Shown one piece after another: positions 56,099 to 63,223 of a DNA stretch of 64,000 nucleotides. The stretch is from Tomocerus qinae. Its lineage: Eukaryota > Arthropoda > Collembola > Entomobryomorpha > Tomoceridae. The notes under the pieces are model-generated. The model was not told the origin of the DNA. It searched no databases and saw only the letters and a program-made list of their open reading frames with translations. The stretch spans positions 93,434,001 through 93,498,000 of the forward strand of contig CM034546.1 in assembly GCA_020055645.1 (NCBI GenBank), in the 5' to 3' direction. The translations under genes were made by a program, and so were the position numbers. Each line of letters opens with the position of its first letter. Within the stretch, counting starts at the first letter, position 1.

Positions 56099-57382
56099 CT
56101 AATTAATCACCAAAACGTTACGATCCTTGTCTACTTCAATCAAGCTTTGAAATTGTCCCCAAATTACAACATTTACTGAAGATGGTAGGGCTTCAGCGAA
56201 TTTCAGCTCCAATGAAATTTTTCCTTTTTTAGCTATTTGTAATCTACCGTTTTTGTTTGATGGAAGCACATCAAGTAGGTAAAGTACATTACCCTTAATG
56301 TAATCGTCACGTGTGATTCCTGGATCCTTATCTCCGGCTTTAGCCAATGTGTTGTATCCCATTAAATATTGATTATTTTTATAATCCAAGCTTACATTTG
56401 CATATATTATGGGCTCATTATCCAAATACACCAATATTGAAGACAAATTAAAATGCTGAAAGTTAAATGGACTCTTGTTGTAAACTCCAGCAAAACTTTG
56501 TGAATCAACTAATCCGACGACTATATACTCTGGAGTTTCTCCACTGAAAACAGAATCGCAGATTGAAGATAATTGATCTTTAGGAATGCTATAAGATTTG
56601 CATTCTACTTTGCGGACCGTATATTTGGCACGTTCATTCTTTTCGAAGGCGTTATTTTGACTGGCTTGTAATTGGGGATGCACTGTTATTTTTTTACACA
56701 AAAAAACAGCTGTGTGTATTAACAGCTTATATGTTTTAGTTGTTGTAGGGGACGATAAACAGAATCCATCATGACTTCTACGTAAACTTATAATGAGAGG
56801 CATATTTGGAGGTAGATATTTCATTTGATCAAAAATAGGACTTTCTATTTTTCCAATTAGCTCACATATCTTAGATTGCGCTGTGTATTTTTTTCTTTGT
56901 GCGTAGCCAGTGTTCGTTGTAAAATTATCTGGCTCTGTGTCCTTAAACCAAAGTTGAGACGTCAATCGACCAGTTTTTTCTGCTTCTGTTTTAGTTAGCA
57001 ATGTCTTAATGTAGCATCTATAAGGGTTATAACCTAATGAGTCTGAAACTTGTTTGCCATTTAAAAATATATCGCTTGAACTAAAAATAGTGCTAAAGGC
57101 ATTGTTTTCAAGGGCAACATCATCAGCATCCGTAAGCTTAGTTCCATCATGATTTACTATACTAACATTTAAGCGAGTAATATTTGAATTCAAGTCTAAA
57201 TAATGACTTCCATCCCCAATAAGTTGAAATTCTATTGGATTTAAAGGATTTTCTATGCTAGTAGTTGGAACAAATTGTTGATATTCTTCTTTTAACACCG
57301 ATGCGTCTGTGACTGGAAGGTCAAACAAATCGAGTTCTGGTCTGGCGACCAGTTTAGACCCCGGAAATACTGTTGTCTCCAT
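56099..57382 (-). CDS. Major capsid protein candidate (double jelly-roll, F54H12.2-like)
   Basis: This 427-aa protein belongs to the Polinton family that databases often label F54H12.2-like. Diagnostic stretches are the N-terminal ELDLFDLP (residues 16-23), the block IEFQLIGDGSHYLDLNSNIT (50-69), and SSSDIFLNGKQVSDS followed by YNPYRCYIKTLL (101-129). The order and spacing of the last blocks resemble the first jelly roll of double-jelly-roll major capsid proteins of large DNA viruses: a GDL-type strand, then a strand with LNG/IGG and a conserved aromatic helix. That is my reason for calling it the major capsid protein. It would form the trimers of the icosahedral shell. The stop codon lies 2 nt before the protease start and the ATG 3 nt after the core-protein stop. 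Which of the two capsid candidates is the major one is inference; that this is a capsid protein is more secure. Confidence 0.8.
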   Translation of the reverse strand: METTVFPGSKLVARPELDLFDLPVTDASVLKEEYQQFVPTTSIENPLNPIEFQLIGDGSHYLDLNSNITRLNVSIVNHDGTKLTDADDVALENNAFSTIFSSSDIFLNGKQVSDSLGYNPYRCYIKTLLTKTEAEKTGRLTSQLWFKDTEPDNFTTNTGYAQRKKYTAQSKICELIGKIESPIFDQMKYLPPNMPLIISLRRSHDGFCLSSPTTTKTYKLLIHTAVFLCKKITVHPQLQASQNNAFEKNERAKYTVRKVECKSYSIPKDQLSSICDSVFSGETPEYIVVGLVDSQSFAGVYNKSPFNFQHFNLSSILVYLDNEPIIYANVSLDYKNNQYLMGYNTLAKAGDKDPGITRDDYIKGNVLYLLDVLPSNKNGRLQIAKKGKISLELKFAEALPSSVNVVIWGQFQSLIEVDKDRNVLVIN

Positions 57383-57385
57383 GGT

Positions 57386-57700
57386 TTACTTTTTTAAAGA
57401 TTTTCTAGATTTTCTGCCTGATTTTTTTCGCTTTTGAAGGTTTTTAGATGTTTTTGCTTTGCCTCTCCGTTTAACACTGATCGATTTTGCTCTTTTACGT
57501 TTCCCTTTACCAATTTGCTTTTTGATTTTTTTAAGCTTTGATGGTTTAGACTGCTTGCGCTTTAATGTTTTGCTTGAGGAACTTAAAAAGGGAATAGTAT
57601 AATCAGGCATTTCTTGACCCATTCCCCCTCCGACTTGAACTTCTGAATCTTTTATTGGTTCAAGTTCACACTTTTCATGTATACAGTGTACTGTCCTCAT
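57386..57700 (-). CDS. Small very basic core-like protein (104 aa)
   Basis: The protein has a short non-basic N-terminus with HC-x4-KC (residues 5-11) and a glycine-rich QVGGGMG segment at 22-28. From about residue 44 to the end it is dominated by Lys and Arg, interspersed with Ser. Such tails bind DNA without sequence preference, so I infer a DNA-condensing virion core protein analogous in role to the basic core proteins of adenoviruses and related elements. Two short motifs fit the adenain cleavage pattern: QVGG before Gly26 and QIGK before Gly66. These would make it a substrate of the protease encoded two genes downstream. It lies between the penton candidate and the capsid gene with 3-nt gaps on both sides. 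Homology cannot be argued from composition alone. Confidence 0.75.
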   Translation of the reverse strand: MRTVHCIHEKCELEPIKDSEVQVGGGMGQEMPDYTIPFLSSSSKTLKRKQSKPSKLKKIKKQIGKGKRKRAKSISVKRRGKAKTSKNLQKRKKSGRKSRKSLKK

Positions 57701-57703
57701 TTT

Positions 57704-59428
57704 TTATTGATATTTTGGTTTAAAATGCAATTCTACTGTTGAAAGGTTATTTCCACAATCAACGCACTCTCCAAACTGATCAGCAATTCTCAGACCGATA
57801 CTATCGATATGTGTACTCGTTAAAGGTTTGTAGACAACTGGTGAAAAAGTAATAAATACTGGTTGATTTATAGGTCCAGGATTACAGCGGGCAAGACATC
57901 TCGACAAAACTTCTCCGTCACCATTTGGTTCAATAATATCGCAATCAAATTGTAAGTATTGTGTTACCGTTCCAGTTTCAGGGTTCATTGGTAGCGTTTT
58001 TGTCATATTTGTTAGTATGGTGTTGCTTGGAATACCAAAATAGTTACACAAACGTTCTGGGAGGTAAACCCTTTCGCTTGGAGTAAGATTAATAATAAAT
58101 GATGTTCCTTTAAGTAGTATCCACCCCGGTCTAAATGCCTTGCATAGGACTTCAACAACATCAGCGGCATTCAACGTTTTTGGTTCTTCAATAGCATTAC
58201 TTTTTGAATGCACGGCACGTTCCGAAATTTCGATTGGAGTGCCAGGCAGCATTCTACCAAAGCTTGTGGGGTCAGAAAAGAAGCCAGACATATAAGTACC
58301 AGCTTTAAATTGCGTTGCTAAAAACCCCATGATATTTGCAAAAGACTCTGGAATTTGCAATTCTCCATCTTCAATCGAAGGTGCATATTTAAAAAGTATT
58401 TTGTATTCAACCGTTGTGCAAAGTTCCAATTGAAAATCTAGTTTTAAATCTTTGAACTGAGCATTTATAATCATGATAAAATTATCCAATTCGGCGACAG
58501 TTTTAAAAATTTGAATTTCCTGCTTCTTGCCCATTTTATCAATAGTATTCATTATAAACTTGGTTTCCATTGGAGATCTTGTAAATATTCCAGCATCAAG
58601 GAAGGATTCTGATACATAAGATCCTTTACTGTACTTATCTTCTATAAATCCAAACATTGGTTTCAAGTCACCAGTGAGTTCCACGGCAAAATCATCATTT
58701 TTAATATGCAGACATGATCGAAAAGATTGATATTTGATATCTGCAAATGCCTTCAACTTTACTTTACGAATCATGGCATTAATGTCATATTCCAATTTTG
58801 AAATATCAGCGTCTAATTTTTTAACTGTTATAAATTCTCTGTCTGGTTTAGTTACGTCATTGGTATAAAATATTTTCATTTCAGTATTAAATGGTATATC
58901 ATTCCAACGTTCCATATTTACTTGCTTTTTACTCCTGTATACAGTAGAAGGTTGCACTACGACTGGGTCTTCGGTGAATAAATTTTGTAATATTTCTGGG
59001 ATAAAAAAAGTCACATCTGTGGTATTATTGTAGAATTTAAACTGTCTTGATAACTGTTTGGCTGCAATTCCAAAATCATATGGAGGTGGTTTAAATTTTG
59101 CTTCGACAGTTTTGTCCACATAGTCTAAAAACTGTTTGAGGTCATTTCCACATTTAAGAAAGACCATTCCAACTCCAGTATCAGTCTTTACAACAAGGTT
59201 CCTATTATCATTGCCATTAAACAAACGCGGTGCCTGTGTTGTATACGATGCATTAAGTAATCCAACTTCGTAAGTATCTTTATAAAATTCGTATGGTTTG
59301 TACATTTTATTGCGAAAGGAATTAGGCGAGTTATTAGGATATGTAGTGCTACTGTCACTTCTTAAAATTTGAGTAAAACCTTTGCTTAAATCAAGGGGTT
59401 GACCCCTTCGATCAGAAGGAGCGTACAT
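57704..59428 (-). CDS. Penton/minor capsid protein candidate (574 aa)
   Basis: The N-terminus contains the pattern FTQILRSDSSTTYPNNSPNSF (residues 18-38), followed by YEVGLLNASYTTQ (53-65). This corresponds to the 'LxSdxSxxxyPxNtxxxF ... weVgLxexxYp' opening seen in a widespread family of Polinton-associated virion proteins. The C-terminal segment, about residues 495-574, has the family-like sequence of a short LQFDCDI strand, a VLSRCLARC stretch and a final beta-rich IDSIGLRIADQFGECVDCG region ending in LHF. I infer the minor capsid or vertex (penton) protein, because the other capsid candidate fits the double-jelly-roll pattern better. The gene precedes the basic protein by 3 nt and follows the ATPase gene by about 50 nt. 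The frame is intact and the ATG is the first in frame. Confidence 0.7.
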   Translation of the reverse strand: MYAPSDRRGQPLDLSKGFTQILRSDSSTTYPNNSPNSFRNKMYKPYEFYKDTYEVGLLNASYTTQAPRLFNGNDNRNLVVKTDTGVGMVFLKCGNDLKQFLDYVDKTVEAKFKPPPYDFGIAAKQLSRQFKFYNNTTDVTFFIPEILQNLFTEDPVVVQPSTVYRSKKQVNMERWNDIPFNTEMKIFYTNDVTKPDREFITVKKLDADISKLEYDINAMIRKVKLKAFADIKYQSFRSCLHIKNDDFAVELTGDLKPMFGFIEDKYSKGSYVSESFLDAGIFTRSPMETKFIMNTIDKMGKKQEIQIFKTVAELDNFIMIINAQFKDLKLDFQLELCTTVEYKILFKYAPSIEDGELQIPESFANIMGFLATQFKAGTYMSGFFSDPTSFGRMLPGTPIEISERAVHSKSNAIEEPKTLNAADVVEVLCKAFRPGWILLKGTSFIINLTPSERVYLPERLCNYFGIPSNTILTNMTKTLPMNPETGTVTQYLQFDCDIIEPNGDGEVLSRCLARCNPGPINQPVFITFSPVVYKPLTSTHIDSIGLRIADQFGECVDCGNNLSTVELHFKPKYQ

Positions 59429-59479
59429 GTTTACTTGTTCAGTCCTAAATTAGAACTGACTATGCTAGGTTGCATATTT

Positions 59480-60181
59480 TTAGTTATATAATATTGGCAA
59501 CAAATCTTCCAAAGTTTGCTTGGGAACATATATTTCCGTTTTATTAGGAACGTAGTACAAAGTATTCCTAACCCTTAATTTATTATTAGTCAGCTGGTGA
59601 AAATCAAAGAATATATATCCGTAAGAATCTTTTGTAGCTCTTTGATATGCCTCCAGTAAATATTTTGGTTTTCCCGGAGCAAACTGCTTATTTAAAGTTA
59701 CAATTACACTAGAATCTCTTGGCTGGTTAAAATATGCAAGATACATAGAATTTAATGCTACTGTTCTAAGGTTAGTACAATATAAATTTTGCAGTATTAA
59801 CAAAATACTGCATGATTTGTGGTGACAAAGTACAGTAAACCATTTATTTATGGTAGAATTTTCTTGCGATGTGAAGTCCAGCATTTTATCATCAAAAATG
59901 ATTAACGAGTTCATACCTAGCATATCCTCTAAACCATCCACTTTATTAGTAAATGTTATATTTGAAACTTTGTGTTTCATTTCGTCGTAAATTGGTTGAT
60001 AAACTTCATAGACATAAATAATTTTATCAATTGCTTTGTCTAAAATTATGTCTCTATTCTCCAACAAATCAAGAGTTAACTTCGATTTTCCTGACTGAGT
60101 AGGTCCTACAAAGCAAATCGTACATGGATGGTGTAACCTAATGTCGAGGTACGCCTGTCGTTGATGTTCACTACCCGCCAT
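59480..60181 (-). CDS. Genome-packaging ATPase (A32/FtsK-HerA type)
   Basis: This 233-aa protein is a P-loop ATPase. The Walker A motif GPTQSGKS is at residues 26-33, the Walker B motif SLIIFDD at 92-98, and the third conserved element ILLILQN at 126-132, all in the order and spacing of poxvirus A32-like packaging ATPases of Polintons and nucleocytoplasmic viruses. The role known for the family is ATP-driven movement of DNA into the preformed capsid. It is the first gene of the leftward morphogenesis block, followed by the penton candidate. The ATG at 60181 has a favourable context (A at -3, G at +4). The size is typical of the family and no motif is missing. Confidence 0.92.
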   Translation of the reverse strand: MAGSEHQRQAYLDIRLHHPCTICFVGPTQSGKSKLTLDLLENRDIILDKAIDKIIYVYEVYQPIYDEMKHKVSNITFTNKVDGLEDMLGMNSLIIFDDKMLDFTSQENSTINKWFTVLCHHKSCSILLILQNLYCTNLRTVALNSMYLAYFNQPRDSSVIVTLNKQFAPGKPKYLLEAYQRATKDSYGYIFFDFHQLTNNKLRVRNTLYYVPNKTEIYVPKQTLEDLLPILYN

Positions 60182-60518
60182 TTAAAAGTAGAATGAATAC
60201 CTTTGGAGTAAATTTTGCCTTATATGAATAAACGAAGGTAAGCACTTCAATTACAGTATGTACAAGATTGTTTTTACTATGACTTACTATACACTCTGTT
60301 TGACGTTTGATACATTCAATAGCATTGTTATGATGTAAATATAGAAGATACATTCATTCTATCATTACTAACCATTAATTCATACATTAATTTTGCTTCA
60401 TACATTTTTCATTGCAGAAGAAAATATATATTATAATACAAGATGCTAAAAATATATATGAAAAACCAGTTGTATGAAGTTCTGTAACCCATTAAGTCAA
60501 GTTGATTTTTGTCACTAC
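60182..60518. promoter_or_regulatory. Spacer upstream of the ATPase gene, possible late promoter
   Basis: This 337-bp spacer separates two leftward genes. Its right half (about 60421-60462) contains repeated ATATAT/TATAATA words on both strands that could serve as a TATA element for the ATPase-to-protease block. I find no clear AATAAA signal for the upstream gene here. A 60-codon frame (60171-60353, minus) overlaps the ATPase start but has no recognisable feature. The promoter reading is inference from position and AT-richness only. Confidence 0.3.
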
Positions 60519-61649
60519 TTAATTTTTTGAAAAATCACTTGCCCAACCGTTAATAAGTTTCCCAAGCTGTCTAGTTTGACTTACATCAAGAGCGATGACT
60601 GGTCCAAACCAATTTTGCCAAGTATTCTGCGTCACTCTTTTTAGAATTCGGAATTGATATGCTCCAGTTTCAAGACGGTATGGTCGTATAGAAATTTTGC
60701 CGTCCTTAGAACGATAACATAAAGATTCATGCCAAAAGTCGATGGACTTTTTGTCGCAAGTAGCAAAGTTGTTGTTAAATAAATGAGGTATAGTTTCATT
60801 TGCAGGGGTTTGGGATATTTGCTTTAGAATGTAAAGGAAAAATGCAACAATTGATTTAGCTTCTGACATTGGAATTGCAATACGTGAAGGCTTAAGCTGT
60901 CCAGATCTTGACTTCAGCAAATGGATATAATATTGCTCATTCTCGGCAAAGAAGCTTGTTCTTACTTTAATTCCTTCAATATCTCTAACGTTTTTGTTTT
61001 GGAAAAACATTGGGTTTTTTGGGTCGTTGGTTTCTCCATTTAACTTTGAACCTTTGACATCCAAGTTTTCCATTTCAAAATATTCTAGGTCTTGTTTGCA
61101 AAGAGGTTTGTCCATTGTATTTCTCAGTCTCTTTTGTTTGCTTGTATCTATGCACAACTTTGCAAACTTTTCCTCAGGCATTTTTTCAAGTGCCCATGGC
61201 AGTTTTGCAGTGTCTACATGTTGATATGGGAAACATTCCGGACCACTAAACATTTTATTTAAATATTTTAAATCAAAAGTCTGAGTTTCATTCGATAGAT
61301 CTGCTTCACTCTCTGAATTCACACATTGTCCTTCACCAAGATTGGTGGAATCTTCATTATAGCAGTTGTCTAAAGACATGTCTGTTCGCGTGACAGACAA
61401 ATCTGCCTTTTCTTGCTTTGAAGCAAATATGTTGTTGCAATCAAGATTTGCTTTACGGATGTTACTGTTGGACTCGCTTGACTCCTTTTTTTGGTTTTTC
61501 TCATTTTCAAGCTTTTCTTCTTCCAAAAAAATTTGTTCTAACTCCTTCACTTCACGATAAAGTTCAGGCTTTAACATTTTTTTCGGTGGTTCAGAAAAGT
61601 TGCCAATGACCTGTTCGGTCAATTTTCTTTTGTTTGTGCTTGGTACCAT
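60519..61649 (-). CDS. Putative DNA-binding protein with two PC4-like repeats (376 aa)
   Basis: I do not know a named family for the whole protein. I start it at the ATG at 61649 (context AAAATGG), because the upstream frame has no ATG before a TAG. The N-terminal half is polar: a basic patch (NKRKL, residues 6-10), a Lys/Glu-rich probable coiled coil at about 32-56, and an acidic, Asn/Ser-rich linker. The C-terminal part has two similar modules, at about 226-278 and 318-372. Each has beta-prone strands and then a helix. The first reads VRTSFF...YYIHLL...GQLKPSRIAIPMSEA, and the second ISIRPY...YQFRIL...GPVIALDVSQ. This layout resembles the PC4/SUB1 single-strand DNA-binding and coactivator fold, so I infer a role in element transcription or replication. 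Alternative: an unrelated beta-alpha repeat. A TATA box lies about 90 bp upstream. Confidence 0.6.
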   Translation of the reverse strand: MVPSTNKRKLTEQVIGNFSEPPKKMLKPELYREVKELEQIFLEEEKLENEKNQKKESSESNSNIRKANLDCNNIFASKQEKADLSVTRTDMSLDNCYNEDSTNLGEGQCVNSESEADLSNETQTFDLKYLNKMFSGPECFPYQHVDTAKLPWALEKMPEEKFAKLCIDTSKQKRLRNTMDKPLCKQDLEYFEMENLDVKGSKLNGETNDPKNPMFFQNKNVRDIEGIKVRTSFFAENEQYYIHLLKSRSGQLKPSRIAIPMSEAKSIVAFFLYILKQISQTPANETIPHLFNNNFATCDKKSIDFWHESLCYRSKDGKISIRPYRLETGAYQFRILKRVTQNTWQNWFGPVIALDVSQTRQLGKLINGWASDFSKN

Positions 61650-62075
61650 TTTGAATGCTTTAGAAATTGGTGTAAGTTGTTTGTTCGATAAAGGAGGAAA
61701 CAGAACTGGTGATTGAAGCAGCAAATCTTTGTGCTATTTATACTCAAAAAACTGGAAGGGAAAAAACTTCTAAACAGATTACAAATGGTATGAATCATCT
61801 ATCTTCACACATGGGATATTAAATTTTCTGTAATTGAGAAATATGTTGACAGTAACTGGTCAGAATTCAATTATTGCCCTAACAATTTCAATAATTTGGT
61901 TATTGTGGTGAATCATCCAAACTTGTGTCTTCCGCATAACATTTTGTTGCTTCTAACAAATCAGTAGCATTATGGATTTGGATTTAGAGCTAGAAGGAAG
62001 TAACTGTCTAAACTAAAAACAAAACTCAAAAAATAATAAAATAAAAACGTGTTTGCTAGTTTGCAGACATAAGAT
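61650..62075. other. Divergent intergenic region between the two gene directions
   Basis: This 426-bp region lies between the leftward PC4-like gene and the rightward trio, and should hold both promoters. On the left it contains the minus-strand TATA box listed separately. On the right, AT-rich ATAATAAAATAAAAA at about 62032-62046 could drive the trio, although the 5' leader would then be very short. A minus-strand frame at 61900-61968 reads like the C-terminus of a protein (it includes ATDLLEATKCYAEDTSLDD) but has no start codon and is bounded by stops. It may be a coding relic. Confidence 0.45.
61711..61742 (-). promoter_or_regulatory. TATA box and initiator of the PC4-like gene
   Basis: On the minus strand, TATAAATA occupies 61742-61735. 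TCAATC, close to the arthropod-style initiator consensus TCAKTY, lies at 61716-61711 and puts a start A about 28 nt downstream of the first T of the TATA box, the normal distance. The resulting leader to the ATG at 61649 would be about 65 nt. This is a clean match in an otherwise sparse region. It is inferred from sequence only. Confidence 0.55.
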
Positions 62076-62411
62076 ATGCTTCAACGCTTTGAAAGAAATA
62101 AGGATTTTTTAGAAAAATTTGTACAACTTTCCTGCTGTAAGCAAAAGCAGCTAATAAAAAACTGCAGTGAAGAAGAATTAAAAACAGTTATTGAGTGTAT
62201 AATAAACTACCCTCAATTCGAACTTACAAATAAGGAGCGGAAAGCATTTGCTAAGCATTGTAAATCCCTGGCTGCATTAAAATCCATTTATTGGAATTTA
62301 AATACTGCAAAAAAGCATTTGTTAAAACATATAAGTGTCGTAAAATTGATTGTTTCGTTTGTTTTGCTAAAAGTCTTTGAAGCTGTTTTGCTCCATATAG
62401 CAACAACGTAA
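62076..62411 (+). CDS. Small conserved Polinton-type protein with hydrophobic tail (111 aa)
   Basis: The arrangement matches a small protein repeatedly found in Polintons and related adinto-like elements. It begins with a helix carrying a KQKQLIKNCSEEELKTVIE-type segment (residues 23-41), then a stretch ending in Asn-Tyr-Pro and an ELTNKERKAFAKHCKSLAAL block (50-69) in which Leu, Lys and His positions are kept. It closes with a hydrophobic C-terminal segment, VVKLIVSFVLLKVFEAVLL (about 88-106), which may interact with membranes or pack inside the capsid. The molecular role is not established to my knowledge; a virion-associated or membrane-active function is inference. The stop codon overlaps the next ATG (TAATG). 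It is first in a rightward trio. Confidence 0.65.
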   Translation: MLQRFERNKDFLEKFVQLSCCKQKQLIKNCSEEELKTVIECIINYPQFELTNKERKAFAKHCKSLAALKSIYWNLNTAKKHLLKHISVVKLIVSFVLLKVFEAVLLHIATT

Positions 62412-62623
62412 TGAGCAGCACCCTGATTCCAATTCCTCAAGAAATATATGAAGATCCTGAAGTATTTCAAATCATACAAAAAAAGCTAAAAAAATGCAAA
62501 ATTGAAAAACTAGCTGCAAAAGGCACAAAAATTACTAATGAAAGAAATTCAGAAGACCAAATTACAACAAATAATAATTTTTTGGATTGGATTACTTTTG
62601 AAAACCGAAAAAAGATAAAATGA
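62411..62623 (+). CDS. Unknown small protein (70 aa) in the rightward trio
   Basis: I do not recognise this protein. It has a Pro/Ile/Glu-rich N-terminus, a basic helix-prone segment at about residues 18-40 (rich in Lys and Gln), a polar Asn/Thr stretch and a C-terminal FLDWITFENRKKIK tail. There is no cysteine pair, signal peptide or membrane segment. Support for it being real comes from position: its ATG overlaps the preceding stop (TAATG) and its stop overlaps the next ATG (ATGA). That is unlikely by chance for two junctions in a row, and both neighbours look like real proteins. Confidence 0.6.
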   Translation: MSSTLIPIPQEIYEDPEVFQIIQKKLKKCKIEKLAAKGTKITNERNSEDQITTNNNFLDWITFENRKKIK

Positions 62624-63096
62624 GTTTCTTTTGTTCATGTTTTAAGCTAGTATCAGATATTTCTCCAAGCTTAGTATCACAACCAAAAGAGTATAGGGAT
62701 TATGATCCTAAAACATTTTTACCGTTAATTGTTCCATGTGACCACAAGCCATGTGACGCCAATGCAAGAGAAAGATATGATTTTCTATTAAATTTAATTG
62801 ATCCATCTGCAAAGAAACCCGAGGCTAATTGCTCACGCTTCCAATTTGATTATAATAAAGACTACATTGGTGATCTTGTCGACGGACCCTGCTCCCCGAT
62901 TCCAGGATACGAATATGATTTTTATACTAGACTGCCATTTGTAACTGGCTGCAAACATGAATTATGTGCCGATAATTGCAAGAAATATATCGACATGGTT
63001 GTATTTGCAAATGGAGGCATGAATTATAGCGAATGGATGACCAAATATCATTCAGCGTCTCGTGTATGCTGGTGTAAAAAATATCCTAATATGTAA
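62620..63096 (+). CDS. Unknown Cys/His-rich protein with internal duplication (158 aa)
   Basis: I do not recognise a named family. The N-terminus MSFFCSCF could be lipid-modified on the cysteines. The protein contains two copies, offset by 71 residues, of the pattern Y-D-x2-T-x-L-P-x4-C-x-H-x2-C-x2-N, at residues 28-48 and 99-119. Each is followed by a basic, aromatic segment (R/K residues, then Tyr). C-x-H-x2-C may bind a metal, though the sites could equally be disulfide-linked. Further cysteines stand at 71, 91, 120, 150 and 152, the last two as CWC. It overlaps the preceding gene by 4 nt (ATGA) and is followed by AATAAA 28 nt after the stop. The function is unknown; a structural or host-interaction role is only a guess. 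Confidence 0.7.
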   Translation: MSFFCSCFKLVSDISPSLVSQPKEYRDYDPKTFLPLIVPCDHKPCDANARERYDFLLNLIDPSAKKPEANCSRFQFDYNKDYIGDLVDGPCSPIPGYEYDFYTRLPFVTGCKHELCADNCKKYIDMVVFANGGMNYSEWMTKYHSASRVCWCKKYPNM

Positions 63097-63123
63097 AAAT
63101 TGGAAAATGTAGTTGAAATTGAC

Positions 63124-63129
63124 AATAAA
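63124..63129 (+). terminator. Poly(A) signal of the rightward trio
   Basis: AATAAA lies 28 nt after the stop codon of the Cys/His protein. The opposite-strand signal of the integrase gene is only about 30 bp away, so the two transcripts should overlap at their 3' ends. Confidence 0.6.
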
Positions 63130-63159
63130 TGCAAATGTATATATGTACAAATCAAGGTT

Positions 63160-63165
63160 TTTATT
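63160..63165 (-). terminator. Poly(A) signal of the integrase gene
   Basis: AATAAA on the minus strand, about 60 nt past the integrase stop codon, in the convergent spacer shared with the rightward trio. Confidence 0.55.
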
Positions 63166-63223
63166 GCAACTTATTACTGCGGTATCAAGCAATACAACGT
63201 AAACATAATGTGACAATAACATA

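Noticed and set aside
60171-60353. 60-codon minus frame overlapping the ATPase start
   Set aside because: It overlaps a confident gene in another frame, has no recognisable feature and lies in what should be a leader or promoter.
60994-61609. Plus-strand frames of 63-76 codons inside the PC4-like gene
   Set aside because: They are antisense shadows of a confident minus-strand gene and give Phe/Ser-rich translations typical of complementary strands.
61650-61724. N-terminal extension of the PC4-like protein to 401 residues
   Set aside because: The extension has no ATG and could start only at a TTG codon; a TAG lies just upstream and the promoter's initiator falls inside it. The ATG at 61649 has a good context.
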